A DNA stretch of 22,823 nucleotides, taken from positions 1-22,823 of the forward strand of contig WRMU01000003.1 in NCBI GenBank assembly GCA_009776965.1, read 5' to 3'. Under the pieces are notes generated by a model. That model saw nothing but the letters and a program-made list of their open reading frames with translations, did not search any database and was not told the origin of the DNA. Source of the stretch: Microgenomates group bacterium. GTDB taxonomy: Bacteria > Patescibacteriota > Microgenomatia > UBA1400 > PJMF01. Below are positions 14,843-22,195 of this stretch, piece after piece. A program made the position numbers and the translations under genes. The first letter of the stretch is position 1; every line of letters starts with the position of its first letter.

Positions 14843-15001
14843 AAAAAAATTGTTTTGATATTTTATCTCGAAAACTTGGACACTGCTTAAAGGATAATTT
14901 AGTGTTTTATCCGCTGCGAGCGAAGTAAGCAACGGATTAAAATATTAAATTATTCTTGAAAAGTGGACACTTGAGAGAGAAAATATTGAAACAATTTTTT
15001 T
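14843..15001 (+). other. Long foldback ending in a T-run, 3' of the surface gene
   Basis: Outer arms 14843-14869 and 14975-15001 pair over 27 positions with two G.U and one A.G. Inner arms 14892-14901/14946-14955 and 14902-14913/14933-14945 pair with three G.U and one bulge. All five wobbles are G.U when read as plus-strand RNA and would be A.C on the minus strand, so the folded molecule is the plus transcript. Seven T close the right arm, so it may terminate the surface gene, but it is far longer than a usual terminator. Confidence 0.75.
14844..14873 (+). repeat. 30-base direct repeat, copy 2
   Basis: Identical to 13899-13928 and forms the left outer arm of the foldback at 14843-15001. Confidence 0.95.
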
Positions 15002-15017
15002 ATGATATCATACAGAA

Positions 15018-15902
15018 GTGATTAACGTTTCGAATCTCTCCTTCAGCTACCCCAACAACCGCGGCATCTTCAACCTCAACTTCACCGTCTCCCCCGGAGA
15101 AGTAGTCGGCTATTTAGGTCCCAATGGCGCTGGTAAAACCACCACCATGCGCTGTCTCCTCGGCTTCACCCCTCCCGATAAAGGCACTTGCCAGATCAAC
15201 AACCTCGACTGTTTCCTCTGTGCCCCCCAAATCCAACAAAACCTCGGCTACATCCCCGGCGAAATCAACTTTTTCGACAAAATGACCGGCTTGGGTTTCC
15301 TCAGCCTCATGCATGAACTGCGAGGAACCAAAGACCGCCACAGAGAAAAACAACTCATCGAACGCTTCGAACTCAACCCCACCGGCCCCATCCGCCGTTT
15401 TTCCAAAGGCATGAAACAAAAACTCGGCATCATCGCCGCTTTTATGCATGATCCTGCAGTCCTCCTTCTCGACGAACCCACCAGCGGTCTCGATCCCCTG
15501 ATGCAAAACCGCTTCATCGAGATGGTGCAGGAAGAAAAAGCCCGCTCCAAAACCATTATTATGAGCAGTCATCAATTCGACGAAGTGGAAAAAACCTCCG
15601 ACCGCGTCTTGGTCATCAAAGACGGCCACATCGTCGCCGACAATTCCATCACCAAGCTCAAAAGCCTCCAAAAAAAGGTTTATCTGCTCAACCTTTCCCG
15701 CCCCGAGGAAATCACCAAGCTCCCTAAAAAATACTCCGCCACTCGTCTCGATAGTACCCACTACGAAGTCGCCGTCTTAGGCGGCAAGATTAATGCTTTC
15801 CTTAAAGATATTCGCCTCCTCAAGCTCGACAACCTCCAATCCAAAGTCCAGTCTCTCGAGGAGATTTTCTTAAATTATTATGGTCAAAACACTGCTCAAT
15901 AA
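15018..15902 (+). CDS. ABC-2 type transporter, ATP-binding protein
   Basis: 294 residues from GTG 15018. Walker A GPNGAGKTTT lies near residues 34-43, the signature loop is RRFSKGMKQKLGI (SKGMK form usual in CcmA/ABC-2 exporters), Walker B LLLDEPTSGLD lies near 149-159, and the switch His is in SSHQ. A ~90-residue C-terminal extension follows the NBD. It drives export by the permease encoded next, with which it overlaps by 23 bases, so translation is coupled. No ribosome binding site is seen before the GTG; a possible TATCAT -10 box ends only 6 bases upstream, so this may be another leaderless start. The substrate is unknown; a HlyD-like partner follows. Confidence 0.95.
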   Translation: MINVSNLSFSYPNNRGIFNLNFTVSPGEVVGYLGPNGAGKTTTMRCLLGFTPPDKGTCQINNLDCFLCAPQIQQNLGYIPGEINFFDKMTGLGFLSLMHELRGTKDRHREKQLIERFELNPTGPIRRFSKGMKQKLGIIAAFMHDPAVLLLDEPTSGLDPLMQNRFIEMVQEEKARSKTIIMSSHQFDEVEKTSDRVLVIKDGHIVADNSITKLKSLQKKVYLLNLSRPEEITKLPKKYSATRLDSTHYEVAVLGGKINAFLKDIRLLKLDNLQSKVQSLEEIFLNYYGQNTAQ

Positions 15903-16707
15903 AATACCATTCTCCCTCACTCTCTTTAAGTTCAACATCCGCACCAACATCTTCTTTTGGGGCATCCTCACCCTCGTCATGAGCTTCTATATCTGCGAAA
16001 TTGTCTTTATTTTCGACCCCAGCGCCATGCAAGCCCTCGAGAGTATTCTCGAAATGTATCCCCAAGAGTTCATGTCCGCTTTTGGCATGTCCGACTTAGG
16101 CGGCAATCTGGCCCAACTCCTCGCCGGATTTTTCTACGGCATGCTCGTTTATGTTGTCCCCATGATCTACTATATTAATGTCGCCAACCGCCTCATCGCC
16201 AAAATGGTTGACAATGGCTCTCTGGTTTATCTGCTCCAAACCCCTCTCTCTCGACTAAAAATAGTCATCACTCAAGCCATTTTTCTCCTTCTCTCCCTCT
16301 TTTTGATGTTCGTGTTGGTCTTTTTGGTGGCGCTAGGGATGAGTAATAGCATGTTCCCCGGGCAACTCGACGTCGTCGCTCTCGCTCGGCTACATTTCAG
16401 CACCTATTTCCTCTCTGCCCTCATGGCTTCGATTTGTTTTTTTTATTCTTGCTATTTTAATGAAACCAGACTCTCCCTCGCTTTCGGCGCTAGCATTCCC
16501 GTTGTTTTTCTCCTCATGCAGATGCTCGGTGGCATTTCCGAAAATCTCAAAATCTTCCTCGACTTATCCATTTTTGCCGTCATTGACCCGAGAGCCGTGG
16601 TCGATAATGGCAATCCTCTCGCCCTCAATCTCGCCTTTATCGCCCTCACCATTTTATTTATTTCCCTAGGAAGTTGGGTTTTTAAGCGTAAAAAACTCCC
16701 CATTTAG
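15880..16707 (+). CDS. ABC-2 type transporter, permease
   Basis: 275 residues with about six hydrophobic segments: around 28-45 (FFWGILTLVMSFYICEIVF), 80-105 (LAQLLAGFFYGMLVYVVPMIYY), 127-157, 168-190, 203-222 and 245-268. This matches the ABC-2 permease layout with one six-helix domain. The C-terminus is KRKKLPI, positively charged and so cytoplasmic. It starts within the 3' end of the ATPase gene. With the ATPase and the HlyD-like protein it forms an export system in the membrane. Confidence 0.92.
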   Translation: MVKTLLNKIPFSLTLFKFNIRTNIFFWGILTLVMSFYICEIVFIFDPSAMQALESILEMYPQEFMSAFGMSDLGGNLAQLLAGFFYGMLVYVVPMIYYINVANRLIAKMVDNGSLVYLLQTPLSRLKIVITQAIFLLLSLFLMFVLVFLVALGMSNSMFPGQLDVVALARLHFSTYFLSALMASICFFYSCYFNETRLSLAFGASIPVVFLLMQMLGGISENLKIFLDLSIFAVIDPRAVVDNGNPLALNLAFIALTILFISLGSWVFKRKKLPI

Positions 16708-16737
16708 CGCATAAGATGATAGAATGAACAAGACAAC

Positions 16738-17784
16738 ATGCTAAAAGACCTCAAACAACTCCTGCGCCGCGTCCCTAAAGCCGTCTGGCTCCTCGCTTTA
16801 CCCATTGTCCTGCTGCTCGCCCTCTCCCTCTCTCCGCTCGATGTCCCCAAAAGCTCCACCATCACCGTCGAAGGCACCATCGAAATCAACACTCTCCCGT
16901 ATTACACCGAAATAGCCGGCAAAGTTATCGAAGTCCCCGTCAATTTGGGTCAGCGAGTGGCAGTGGGGGACACCTTAGTAGTTCTCGAGAGCCCTTCCGC
17001 CCAAAACCGCCTCGCCGAGCTCTCCACTTCCGCCCTTAAAATGCAGCTTTTAATCGACGAGCTAGAGAGAGGCGCCCCCGCCGCCGACAAAAAAGTCGCC
17101 ACCAACGAGGTAGAGGCCGCCCGCCAGCTCATGTTCAACGCCCACGCCGACTATCTGCTCTCCATCGACGTAGTTTCCGACGCCGAGAATGACGAAAAAG
17201 TTGACCATATCACCCGCGAGAAACTGCGTCTCGACCGCGACAATAAAAAACGCTTCTTCGAAATTGCCCAACTACAGTTTTCTTCCGCCGAACAAGGCCC
17301 CCTGCGCCTCTCGGCCAGCAATAATCGAGAACAAATTGCCAGCGCCCGCGCTGATTTAGAGTTTCTCAACCAACAGCTCGAGCAAGCCCGTGCCGATCTG
17401 GCCAAAACCGCCATCAAGGCCACTGCCTCGGGGGTAGTAGTCATCAACAATGCTGACCTAGGCAGCTTAGTCGTCCCCGGACAAATCCTCATCGAAGTCT
17501 CCAAGGAACAGGAGAAAACCGCCGTTTTTTGGGTTCCCGAAGAATATTTAGATCGGATCGACTACGGCCAAACAGTCCGCGTCACCAATAAAGTGATCAA
17601 TACCACTAAAGAAGAAGCCACCACCCACCAAGGAACCATCAATTACATTGATCTCTCCGCCCAATATACCCCTAAAGAAGCCGCCAATGCCACCAACCAA
17701 AACCGCTTAAGTTTTAAGGTGAAGGTGTTTCTAGGCGACATCCCCGAGCTGCGCATCGCCCAGAAGCTGCTCCTCACCATTTGA
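16738..17784 (+). CDS. HlyD-like membrane fusion (periplasmic adaptor) protein
   Basis: 348 residues. One membrane helix (about 16-34) follows a basic start. A half barrel-sandwich (about 42-86: VEGTIEINTLPYYTEIAGKV...VGDTLVVLES) leads into a long charged coiled-coil hairpin (about 90-222), then the second half (ATASGVVVINNADLGSLVVPGQILIEVS) and a beta-barrel domain (TAVFWVPEEYLDRIDYGQTVRV). This is the standard HlyD/MacA order. It lies 30 bases after the permease, so the three genes form one operon. In diderms such adaptors connect to an outer-membrane channel; none is encoded here. It may extend the exporter across the cell wall or bind cargo. Its stop codon overlaps the -35 box of hrcA. 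Confidence 0.93.
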   Translation: MLKDLKQLLRRVPKAVWLLALPIVLLLALSLSPLDVPKSSTITVEGTIEINTLPYYTEIAGKVIEVPVNLGQRVAVGDTLVVLESPSAQNRLAELSTSALKMQLLIDELERGAPAADKKVATNEVEAARQLMFNAHADYLLSIDVVSDAENDEKVDHITREKLRLDRDNKKRFFEIAQLQFSSAEQGPLRLSASNNREQIASARADLEFLNQQLEQARADLAKTAIKATASGVVVINNADLGSLVVPGQILIEVSKEQEKTAVFWVPEEYLDRIDYGQTVRVTNKVINTTKEEATTHQGTINYIDLSAQYTPKEAANATNQNRLSFKVKVFLGDIPELRIAQKLLLTI

Positions 17785-17809
17785 CAAGTTAGCAGTCATA
17801 TAATATAAT
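17781..17809 (+). promoter_or_regulatory. Consensus sigma70 promoter of hrcA-grpE
   Basis: TTGACA at 17781-17786, 17-base spacer, TATAAT at 17804-17809, both boxes perfect. Eight bases separate the -10 box from the ATG at 17818. The -35 box contains the upstream gene's stop codon. Confidence 0.93.
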
Positions 17810-17815
17810 TGCTAA
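17789..17815 (+). promoter_or_regulatory. CIRCE operator before hrcA
   Basis: TTAGCAGTC, 9 bases, AATTGCTAA against consensus TTAGCACTC-N9-GAGTGCTAA: 15 of 18 arm bases match with the exact spacing. It covers the -10 box, so HrcA would block RNA polymerase. Confidence 0.88.
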
Positions 17816-17817
17816 TT

Positions 17818-18543
17818 ATGATTGGTCTCACTGCTCGACAAATCCAGATTCTCAAACTCATCGTGGAGGAGTATATCCAAACTGCCCTGCCCGTCGGTTC
17901 CGAGAATCTCGACAAAAAGTTTAATCGGGGCGTTTCTCCCGCCACTATCCGCAACGAAATGGTTTATTTAACCAAACAAGGCTATCTCACCAAATCCCAT
18001 TCCTCCTCCGGCCGCCTCCCCACTGCCATGGCCCTCAAGCTCTATGTTAATGAATTAATGAAGGAGCGCGAGCTCTCGGTCACCGACGAAGTTTCCGCCA
18101 AGGAAAAAGTCTGGGAAAACCGCCATAACATCAATGAGCTCATGTCCGCCGTCGCTCGCGCCCTCGCCCAGCGCACCCACGCCATCGGTCTGGTTATGAG
18201 CGAAGACTTCCGCATCCAACACTCCGGCTATGCCAATTTGCTCAACATGCCCGAGTTTTATGACATCCGCGTCATGCGCGACGTCCTCAATCTCATCGAG
18301 GAGGAGCGCACCCTCAACGAAATCTTCCGCTTCGGCAACAACGAAAACCCAGTGCGGATCATTTATGGCGGTGAACTAGGCAATAAAAACCTCGAACCCA
18401 TCAGTTTTGTTTATACCGACGTCCATACCGCCGTCGGTAAGTTCTATCTAGCGGTCTTGGGCTCCAGCCGCTTCGACTACCCTTATGTTGTCCCCATGAT
18501 GCGCTACTTCAAGAAATTATTAGAAGAAATGATCTCCGGTTAA
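17818..18543 (+). CDS. hrcA: Heat-inducible transcription repressor HrcA, short form
   Basis: 242 residues from the ATG at 17818, against about 340 in most bacteria. HrcA binds CIRCE and represses chaperone genes. The winged-helix DNA-binding domain is clear: LTARQIQILKLIVEEYIQTALPVGSENL then SPATIRNEMVYLTKQGYLTKSHSSSGRLPT. The C-terminal end LAVLGSSRFDYPYVVPMMRYF matches the GPxRMxYxxVIPLV end of the family. The missing ~100 residues fall in the middle, so probably the inserted dimerising domain is reduced. A TTG nine bases upstream lies within the promoter and is rejected. The gene is autoregulated through the CIRCE on its own promoter. grpE begins one base after the stop. Confidence 0.95.
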   Translation: MIGLTARQIQILKLIVEEYIQTALPVGSENLDKKFNRGVSPATIRNEMVYLTKQGYLTKSHSSSGRLPTAMALKLYVNELMKERELSVTDEVSAKEKVWENRHNINELMSAVARALAQRTHAIGLVMSEDFRIQHSGYANLLNMPEFYDIRVMRDVLNLIEEERTLNEIFRFGNNENPVRIIYGGELGNKNLEPISFVYTDVHTAVGKFYLAVLGSSRFDYPYVVPMMRYFKKLLEEMISG

Positions 18544-18544
18544 T

Positions 18545-18979
18545 ATGCCCAAAAAAACTCCTTCTCTTGAGGAACAAATCCTCGATTTAACCACCAAATT
18601 AAAAGAGGCTCAAGAAGCTCAGAGACGCTCTCTAGCCGACTACCAAAATCTCGTCCGCCGCCAAAGCGAAGAAATGTCCCGCTTCATCCAGCTCGCCAAC
18701 CAAGACCTCCTCATCGCTCTTTTGCCTGCCCTCCAAAACCTCTCCGTTGCCAGTCAAGCCCTCAATGATCAGGGCCTAAATCTAGTCATCGCCCAATTCT
18801 GGACAGCCCTCAAAGAGCAGGGCGTTGAAGAACTAGGCAGTAATTTAGTCGATCAACCCTTCGACGACACCAAGATGGAGGCTGTCGATGGGGCAGGGGA
18901 GACCGTCGAGCGAGTTCTCACTGTCGGCTTTGCTCTCAATGGTCATGTTCTGTTGCCAGCTAAAGTAGTTGTAAAGTAA
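18545..18979 (+). CDS. grpE: GrpE nucleotide exchange factor
   Basis: 144 residues, short but complete. GrpE releases ADP from DnaK. The long N-terminal helix is seen in SLEEQILDLTTKLKEAQEAQRRSLADYQNLVRRQSEE (DYQNLRKR-like motif), followed by the four-helix bundle (LLIALLPALQNLSVA) and the beta wing FDDTKMEAVDGAGETVERVLTVGFALNGHVLLPAKVVVK, compare FDPxxHEAV...GYxxxGRVLRPAxVxV. The usual disordered acidic N-terminus is nearly absent. It is coupled to hrcA by a one-base gap and so controlled by the same CIRCE promoter. Confidence 0.96.
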   Translation: MPKKTPSLEEQILDLTTKLKEAQEAQRRSLADYQNLVRRQSEEMSRFIQLANQDLLIALLPALQNLSVASQALNDQGLNLVIAQFWTALKEQGVEELGSNLVDQPFDDTKMEAVDGAGETVERVLTVGFALNGHVLLPAKVVVK

Positions 18980-19053
18980 AAACTACCATAAAGCAGTTTC
19001 TCTACTATAAACATAGTCTTAATTTTCACCAACCACCAGACTAAATTGACATC

Positions 19054-19083
19054 TTGACAACACTAGCACTCCTCTGCTATAAT
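19054..19083 (+). promoter_or_regulatory. Sigma70 promoter of dnaK
   Basis: TTGACA at 19054-19059, 18-base spacer, TATAAT at 19078-19083. The short leader carries AGAAAGG 5 bases before the ATG. Confidence 0.92.
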
Positions 19084-19089
19084 TGCTAA
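19063..19089 (+). promoter_or_regulatory. CIRCE operator before dnaK
   Basis: CTAGCACTC, 9 bases, AATTGCTAA: 15 of 18 arm bases match the CIRCE consensus at exact spacing. The right arm is identical to the one before hrcA. It overlaps the -10 box. Confidence 0.9.
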
Positions 19090-19112
19090 TATAGTAATAA
19101 AGAAAGGCATTT

Positions 19113-21029
19113 ATGAGCAAAATTATCGGAATAGATTTAGGTACTACTAATTCCGCCATCGCCGTCATGGAAGGCGGCAGCGCCAAAATTATCCCCACCG
19201 CCGAAGGCCGCAACACTTTCCCCTCCATCGTCTCCCTCAAGGGCTCCGACACCAAAGTCGGCGACACTGCCAAGAGACAAATGGTCTTAAACCCCACCGC
19301 CACTGTCAATTCAGTTAAAAGATTTATGGGCCGCAAATACAGCGACAAAGCCGTCCAAAACGCCACCAAACATGTGGCTTATCAGGTCGAAGCCGGCAAG
19401 GACGGCATGGCCGTAGTTAACGTCGATAGCAAACCATATACCCCTCAAGAAGTCTCCGCCAAAATCCTCGCCAAAGCCAAGGCCGATGCCGAAAGCTATC
19501 TGGGAGGCAAAGTCACCCAAGCCGTCATCACCGTCCCCGCCTATTTCGACGACTCTCAGCGCCAAGCCACCAAACAAGCCGGTGAAATCGCCGGCCTCAA
19601 GGTGGAGCGCATTGTCAATGAGCCCACCGCCGCCGCTTTAGCCTATGGTCTCGACAAAAAAGGCAATTCCACCATCGCCGTTTATGACTTGGGCGGTGGA
19701 ACTTTCGATATTTCCATTCTCGAAATCGGCGACGGTGTTTTTGAGGTCAAATCTACCAACGGCGACACTTTCCTCGGCGGCGATGACTTCGACGATGCGG
19801 TTATCGACTATATCATCAGCGAGTTCAAAAAAGAGCATAGCGTGGATCTAAGCAAAGATCCTCAGGCGCTCCAACGCGTCAAGGATTCCGCCGAAAAAGC
19901 CAAAATCGAGCTTTCTTCAACCGCTCAGGCCGAGATCAATCAGCCCTTCATCACTCAGGGCGCCGACGGTCCGCTCCATCTCACCATGACCTTAACTCGA
20001 GCCAAACTCGAGGAGCTTACCACCGATCTCATCAAAAAAAGTTTTGAGCCAGTCAAAAAAGCCCTCTCCGACGCCAAGCTCAAAGCCTCCGATATTAATG
20101 AGGTGGTCCTCGTCGGTGGCATGACTCGCATGCCTAAAGTGCAGGAAGAAGTGCAAAAGTTCTTCGGCAAGGAGCCCCATAAGGGAGTTAATCCCGACGA
20201 AGTGGTGGCCATTGGCGCCGCCATCCAAGCCGGTGTCATTGGTGGCGACGTCCAAGACGTGGTTTTGCTCGACGTCACTCCGCTCACCCTCGGCCTCGAG
20301 ACCCTAGGCGGCATCCGCACTCCCCTCATCAACCGCAATACCACCATCCCCACCAAAGCCTCCAATGTTTTCTCCACCGCCGCGGACAATCAAACCAGCG
20401 TGGAGATCAATGTTTTGCAGGGCGAGCGCGAAATGGCCGCCGATAATAAATCGCTCGGTCGCTTCATTCTCGACGGTATTCCGCCCCAAAGACGTGGTGT
20501 GCCCCAGATTGAAGTCACTTTTGACATCGACAGCAACGGCATCCTCAATGTCGCCGCCACCGACAAAACCACCGGCAAAGACGCCAAAATCACCATCCAA
20601 AACTCCACCAATCTCTCCAAGGAGGAAGTGGATAAAATGGCCGCCGAAGCCGCTGCTCATGCCGACGAAGACAAGGCCAAGAGAGAGCTGATTGAGGCCA
20701 AAAATAAGGCCAGCAGCGTGGCCTTTGAGCTGGAGAACCAGCTCCAAGAATATGGCGACAAACTCGAGAGCGAGGAAGATAAAAAAGCCATCGAGACCGC
20801 CGTCAGTGAGCTCAAAGCCGCCGCCGAAAAAGAAGACGTCACTGCCGAGGAATTAGAAAAGAAGATTGAAGAAACCTTCACCGCCGCCCAAAAAATCGGC
20901 GAGGCCATGAATAAGGCTAATCAGGGGACAGCGGATGCTGGACAGGCCACTGATGAACCTCAGGCAGAAACTTCTGAGCCCAACGCCAAGGCTGAGGACA
21001 AAGTCGAGGAAGGCGAAGTGGTTAGTTAA
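19113..21029 (+). CDS. dnaK: Chaperone protein DnaK (Hsp70)
   Basis: 638 residues, full length. The ATPase domain starts IGIDLGTTNS; later hallmarks are AVITVPAYFDDSQRQATKQAGEIAGL, VNEPTAAALAYG, DLGGGTFD (near 191-198) and VLVGGMTRMPKV. The interdomain linker VVLLDVTPLTLGLE lies near 383-396, followed by the substrate-binding beta domain (TTIPTKASNVFSTAADNQ, GEREMAADNKSLGRF) and the helical lid. It folds client proteins with GrpE and DnaJ. The tail is acidic (EDKVEEGEVVS). Transcription is separate from hrcA-grpE but under its own CIRCE. No dnaJ follows, unlike the common grpE-dnaK-dnaJ order. Confidence 0.99.
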   Translation: MSKIIGIDLGTTNSAIAVMEGGSAKIIPTAEGRNTFPSIVSLKGSDTKVGDTAKRQMVLNPTATVNSVKRFMGRKYSDKAVQNATKHVAYQVEAGKDGMAVVNVDSKPYTPQEVSAKILAKAKADAESYLGGKVTQAVITVPAYFDDSQRQATKQAGEIAGLKVERIVNEPTAAALAYGLDKKGNSTIAVYDLGGGTFDISILEIGDGVFEVKSTNGDTFLGGDDFDDAVIDYIISEFKKEHSVDLSKDPQALQRVKDSAEKAKIELSSTAQAEINQPFITQGADGPLHLTMTLTRAKLEELTTDLIKKSFEPVKKALSDAKLKASDINEVVLVGGMTRMPKVQEEVQKFFGKEPHKGVNPDEVVAIGAAIQAGVIGGDVQDVVLLDVTPLTLGLETLGGIRTPLINRNTTIPTKASNVFSTAADNQTSVEINVLQGEREMAADNKSLGRFILDGIPPQRRGVPQIEVTFDIDSNGILNVAATDKTTGKDAKITIQNSTNLSKEEVDKMAAEAAAHADEDKAKRELIEAKNKASSVAFELENQLQEYGDKLESEEDKKAIETAVSELKAAAEKEDVTAEELEKKIEETFTAAQKIGEAMNKANQGTADAGQATDEPQAETSEPNAKAEDKVEEGEVVS

Positions 21030-21054
21030 TGTCCCTCGCTTGTCATATGCTTAT

Positions 21055-21075
21055 AACCCCACCTCAGGTGGGGTT
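21055..21075. repeat. Perfect 21-base palindromic hairpin, copy 1
   Basis: AACCCCACCT-C-AGGTGGGGTT; a 10-bp stem identical to 22098-22118. It lies 25 bases after the dnaK stop and can serve as its terminator, though no T-run follows. Confidence 0.9.
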
Positions 21076-21112
21076 AAATGTAATAACATATTGACAAATG
21101 TTATTACATTTA
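21075..21112 (+). promoter_or_regulatory. Palindromic operator over the fic promoter
   Basis: Perfect inverted repeat: TAAATGTAATAACAT (21075-21089), 8-base centre containing most of the -35 box, ATGTTATTACATTTA (21098-21112). A dimeric regulator bound here would block the promoter; the HTH of the downstream Fic protein is the obvious candidate. Confidence 0.85.
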
Positions 21113-21119
21113 GTATAAT
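21091..21119 (+). promoter_or_regulatory. Consensus sigma70 promoter of fic, probably leaderless
   Basis: TTGACA at 21091-21096, 17-base spacer, TATAAT at 21114-21119, both perfect. Nine bases to the ATG at 21129 and no ribosome binding site. Confidence 0.92.
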
Positions 21120-21128
21120 GTTGAGACT

Positions 21129-22055
21129 ATGAACAGCAAAAGTGCTAGCACCAAACTTAAAGAGATATTAACAGCAGCTCAATGGACTCAAGAGCAATTA
21201 GCTCGCGCTCTCGAAACGCCGCTAAAAACTCTTAACTTATGGATTAACGATAAAAGCACCCCTCGAGAAAAGGGGATGGAGTCCATTAACAGCCTCTACC
21301 TAGACATTGTAGGTAGAGCTCAGGTAGATGCTGCCCTGCTCTCCAAAACCGAAAAACAGGCCTTAAGCAAGCATATCACAGTTAAAGAAATCATTAGCAA
21401 CGAAGAACTATTAAACAAGCTCGCCCTATATCTCACCTACCACACCAACACCATCGAAGGCAGTACCATGACCCTTTCAGACGTGAAAGAGGTTCTAGAC
21501 GATGATCATAAAGTTTTAACCAACAAAAGCGCCAAGGAACAAATAGAAGCGCGTAATCATCGTGCAGCTTTCCACTACCTGCTCGACGAATTAAACTCAC
21601 AAGGCAAGGATTTCAAATGGACCAAAGACCTCATCCTAAACACTCACCTGCGCCTGATGAATACCCTCATTAGTAATGCGGGACTGTATCGCAACCACCG
21701 CGTGAGGATCCTAGGCAGTAATGCCCCGCTTACCAATTACCTGCGCGTGCCAGAACGGATGGAGGAGCTGATCGAGATAATCAATCAACCAGTGAGCTGC
21801 CTTATAGAGCGCATAGCGCTAACTCATGCCACTTTTGAACAAATACACCCCTTTAGTGATGGCAACGGGCGCACAGGGCGGCTAATCATGTTCATCCAAG
21901 CCCTCCAAAACTCAGTAGTCCCCCCTCTAGTCGTTAAAGAACGCAAAAGAGCCTATTATCAGTACTTAGAAATCGCCCATCTACAAAATCAATATGAATT
22001 GCTCCGATTATTTACCGCCGAGAGCATTTTATTCACTGCTAACTTGATTGAGTAA
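21129..22055 (+). CDS. Fic family protein with N-terminal HTH, self-inhibited class
   Basis: 308 residues. Residues about 8-45 look like an XRE-type helix-turn-helix (WTQEQLARALETPLKTLNLWIND). The Fic core carries the catalytic loop HPFSDGNGRTGR (residues 240-251), matching HxFx[DE]GNGRxxR, so AMPylation or a related nucleotide transfer to a protein target is expected. T106-NTI-E110-G111 matches the [ST]xxxE[GN] inhibitory helix; its place before the Fic core makes this a class II, self-inhibited Fic. The flap region is LYRNHRVRILGS. The palindrome over its promoter suggests autoregulation by the HTH. Codon use is less C-rich than in dnaK, and identical hairpins flank the gene, both hinting at a moved cassette. 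The target is unknown. Confidence 0.94.
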   Translation: MNSKSASTKLKEILTAAQWTQEQLARALETPLKTLNLWINDKSTPREKGMESINSLYLDIVGRAQVDAALLSKTEKQALSKHITVKEIISNEELLNKLALYLTYHTNTIEGSTMTLSDVKEVLDDDHKVLTNKSAKEQIEARNHRAAFHYLLDELNSQGKDFKWTKDLILNTHLRLMNTLISNAGLYRNHRVRILGSNAPLTNYLRVPERMEELIEIINQPVSCLIERIALTHATFEQIHPFSDGNGRTGRLIMFIQALQNSVVPPLVVKERKRAYYQYLEIAHLQNQYELLRLFTAESILFTANLIE

Positions 22056-22077
22056 ACCCCCTCCCACTTTGTCCCCC

Positions 22078-22167
22078 TTTTGCAACTATCGCCCCCCAAC
22101 CCCACCTCAGGTGGGGTTATTTCTACTTCCATTTTGCAACTATTTTGCAACTTTTGCCCTGTATAAT
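22078..22167 (+). promoter_or_regulatory. Iteron promoter before the foldback units
   Basis: TTTTGCAACTA occurs at 22078-22088 and 22132-22142, followed directly by TTTTGCAACTT at 22143-22153, then the -10 box TATAAT at 22162-22167. There is no TTGACA-like -35 box; the iterons occupy that position. 22132-22156 matches the promoter of the minus-strand gene at 10224 at 24 of 25 bases. Confidence 0.6.
22098..22118. repeat. Perfect 21-base palindromic hairpin, copy 2
   Basis: Identical to 21055-21075, here followed by TATTTCT. It probably terminates fic transcription and lies between iteron copies. Confidence 0.9.
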
Positions 22168-22195
22168 CGCCAGCCTAGGCTATTTAACAGTGTTT

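Noticed and set aside
17809..17817. Upstream TTG start for hrcA
   Set aside because: It lies in the -10 box and CIRCE; the ATG at 17818 starts the conserved N-terminus.
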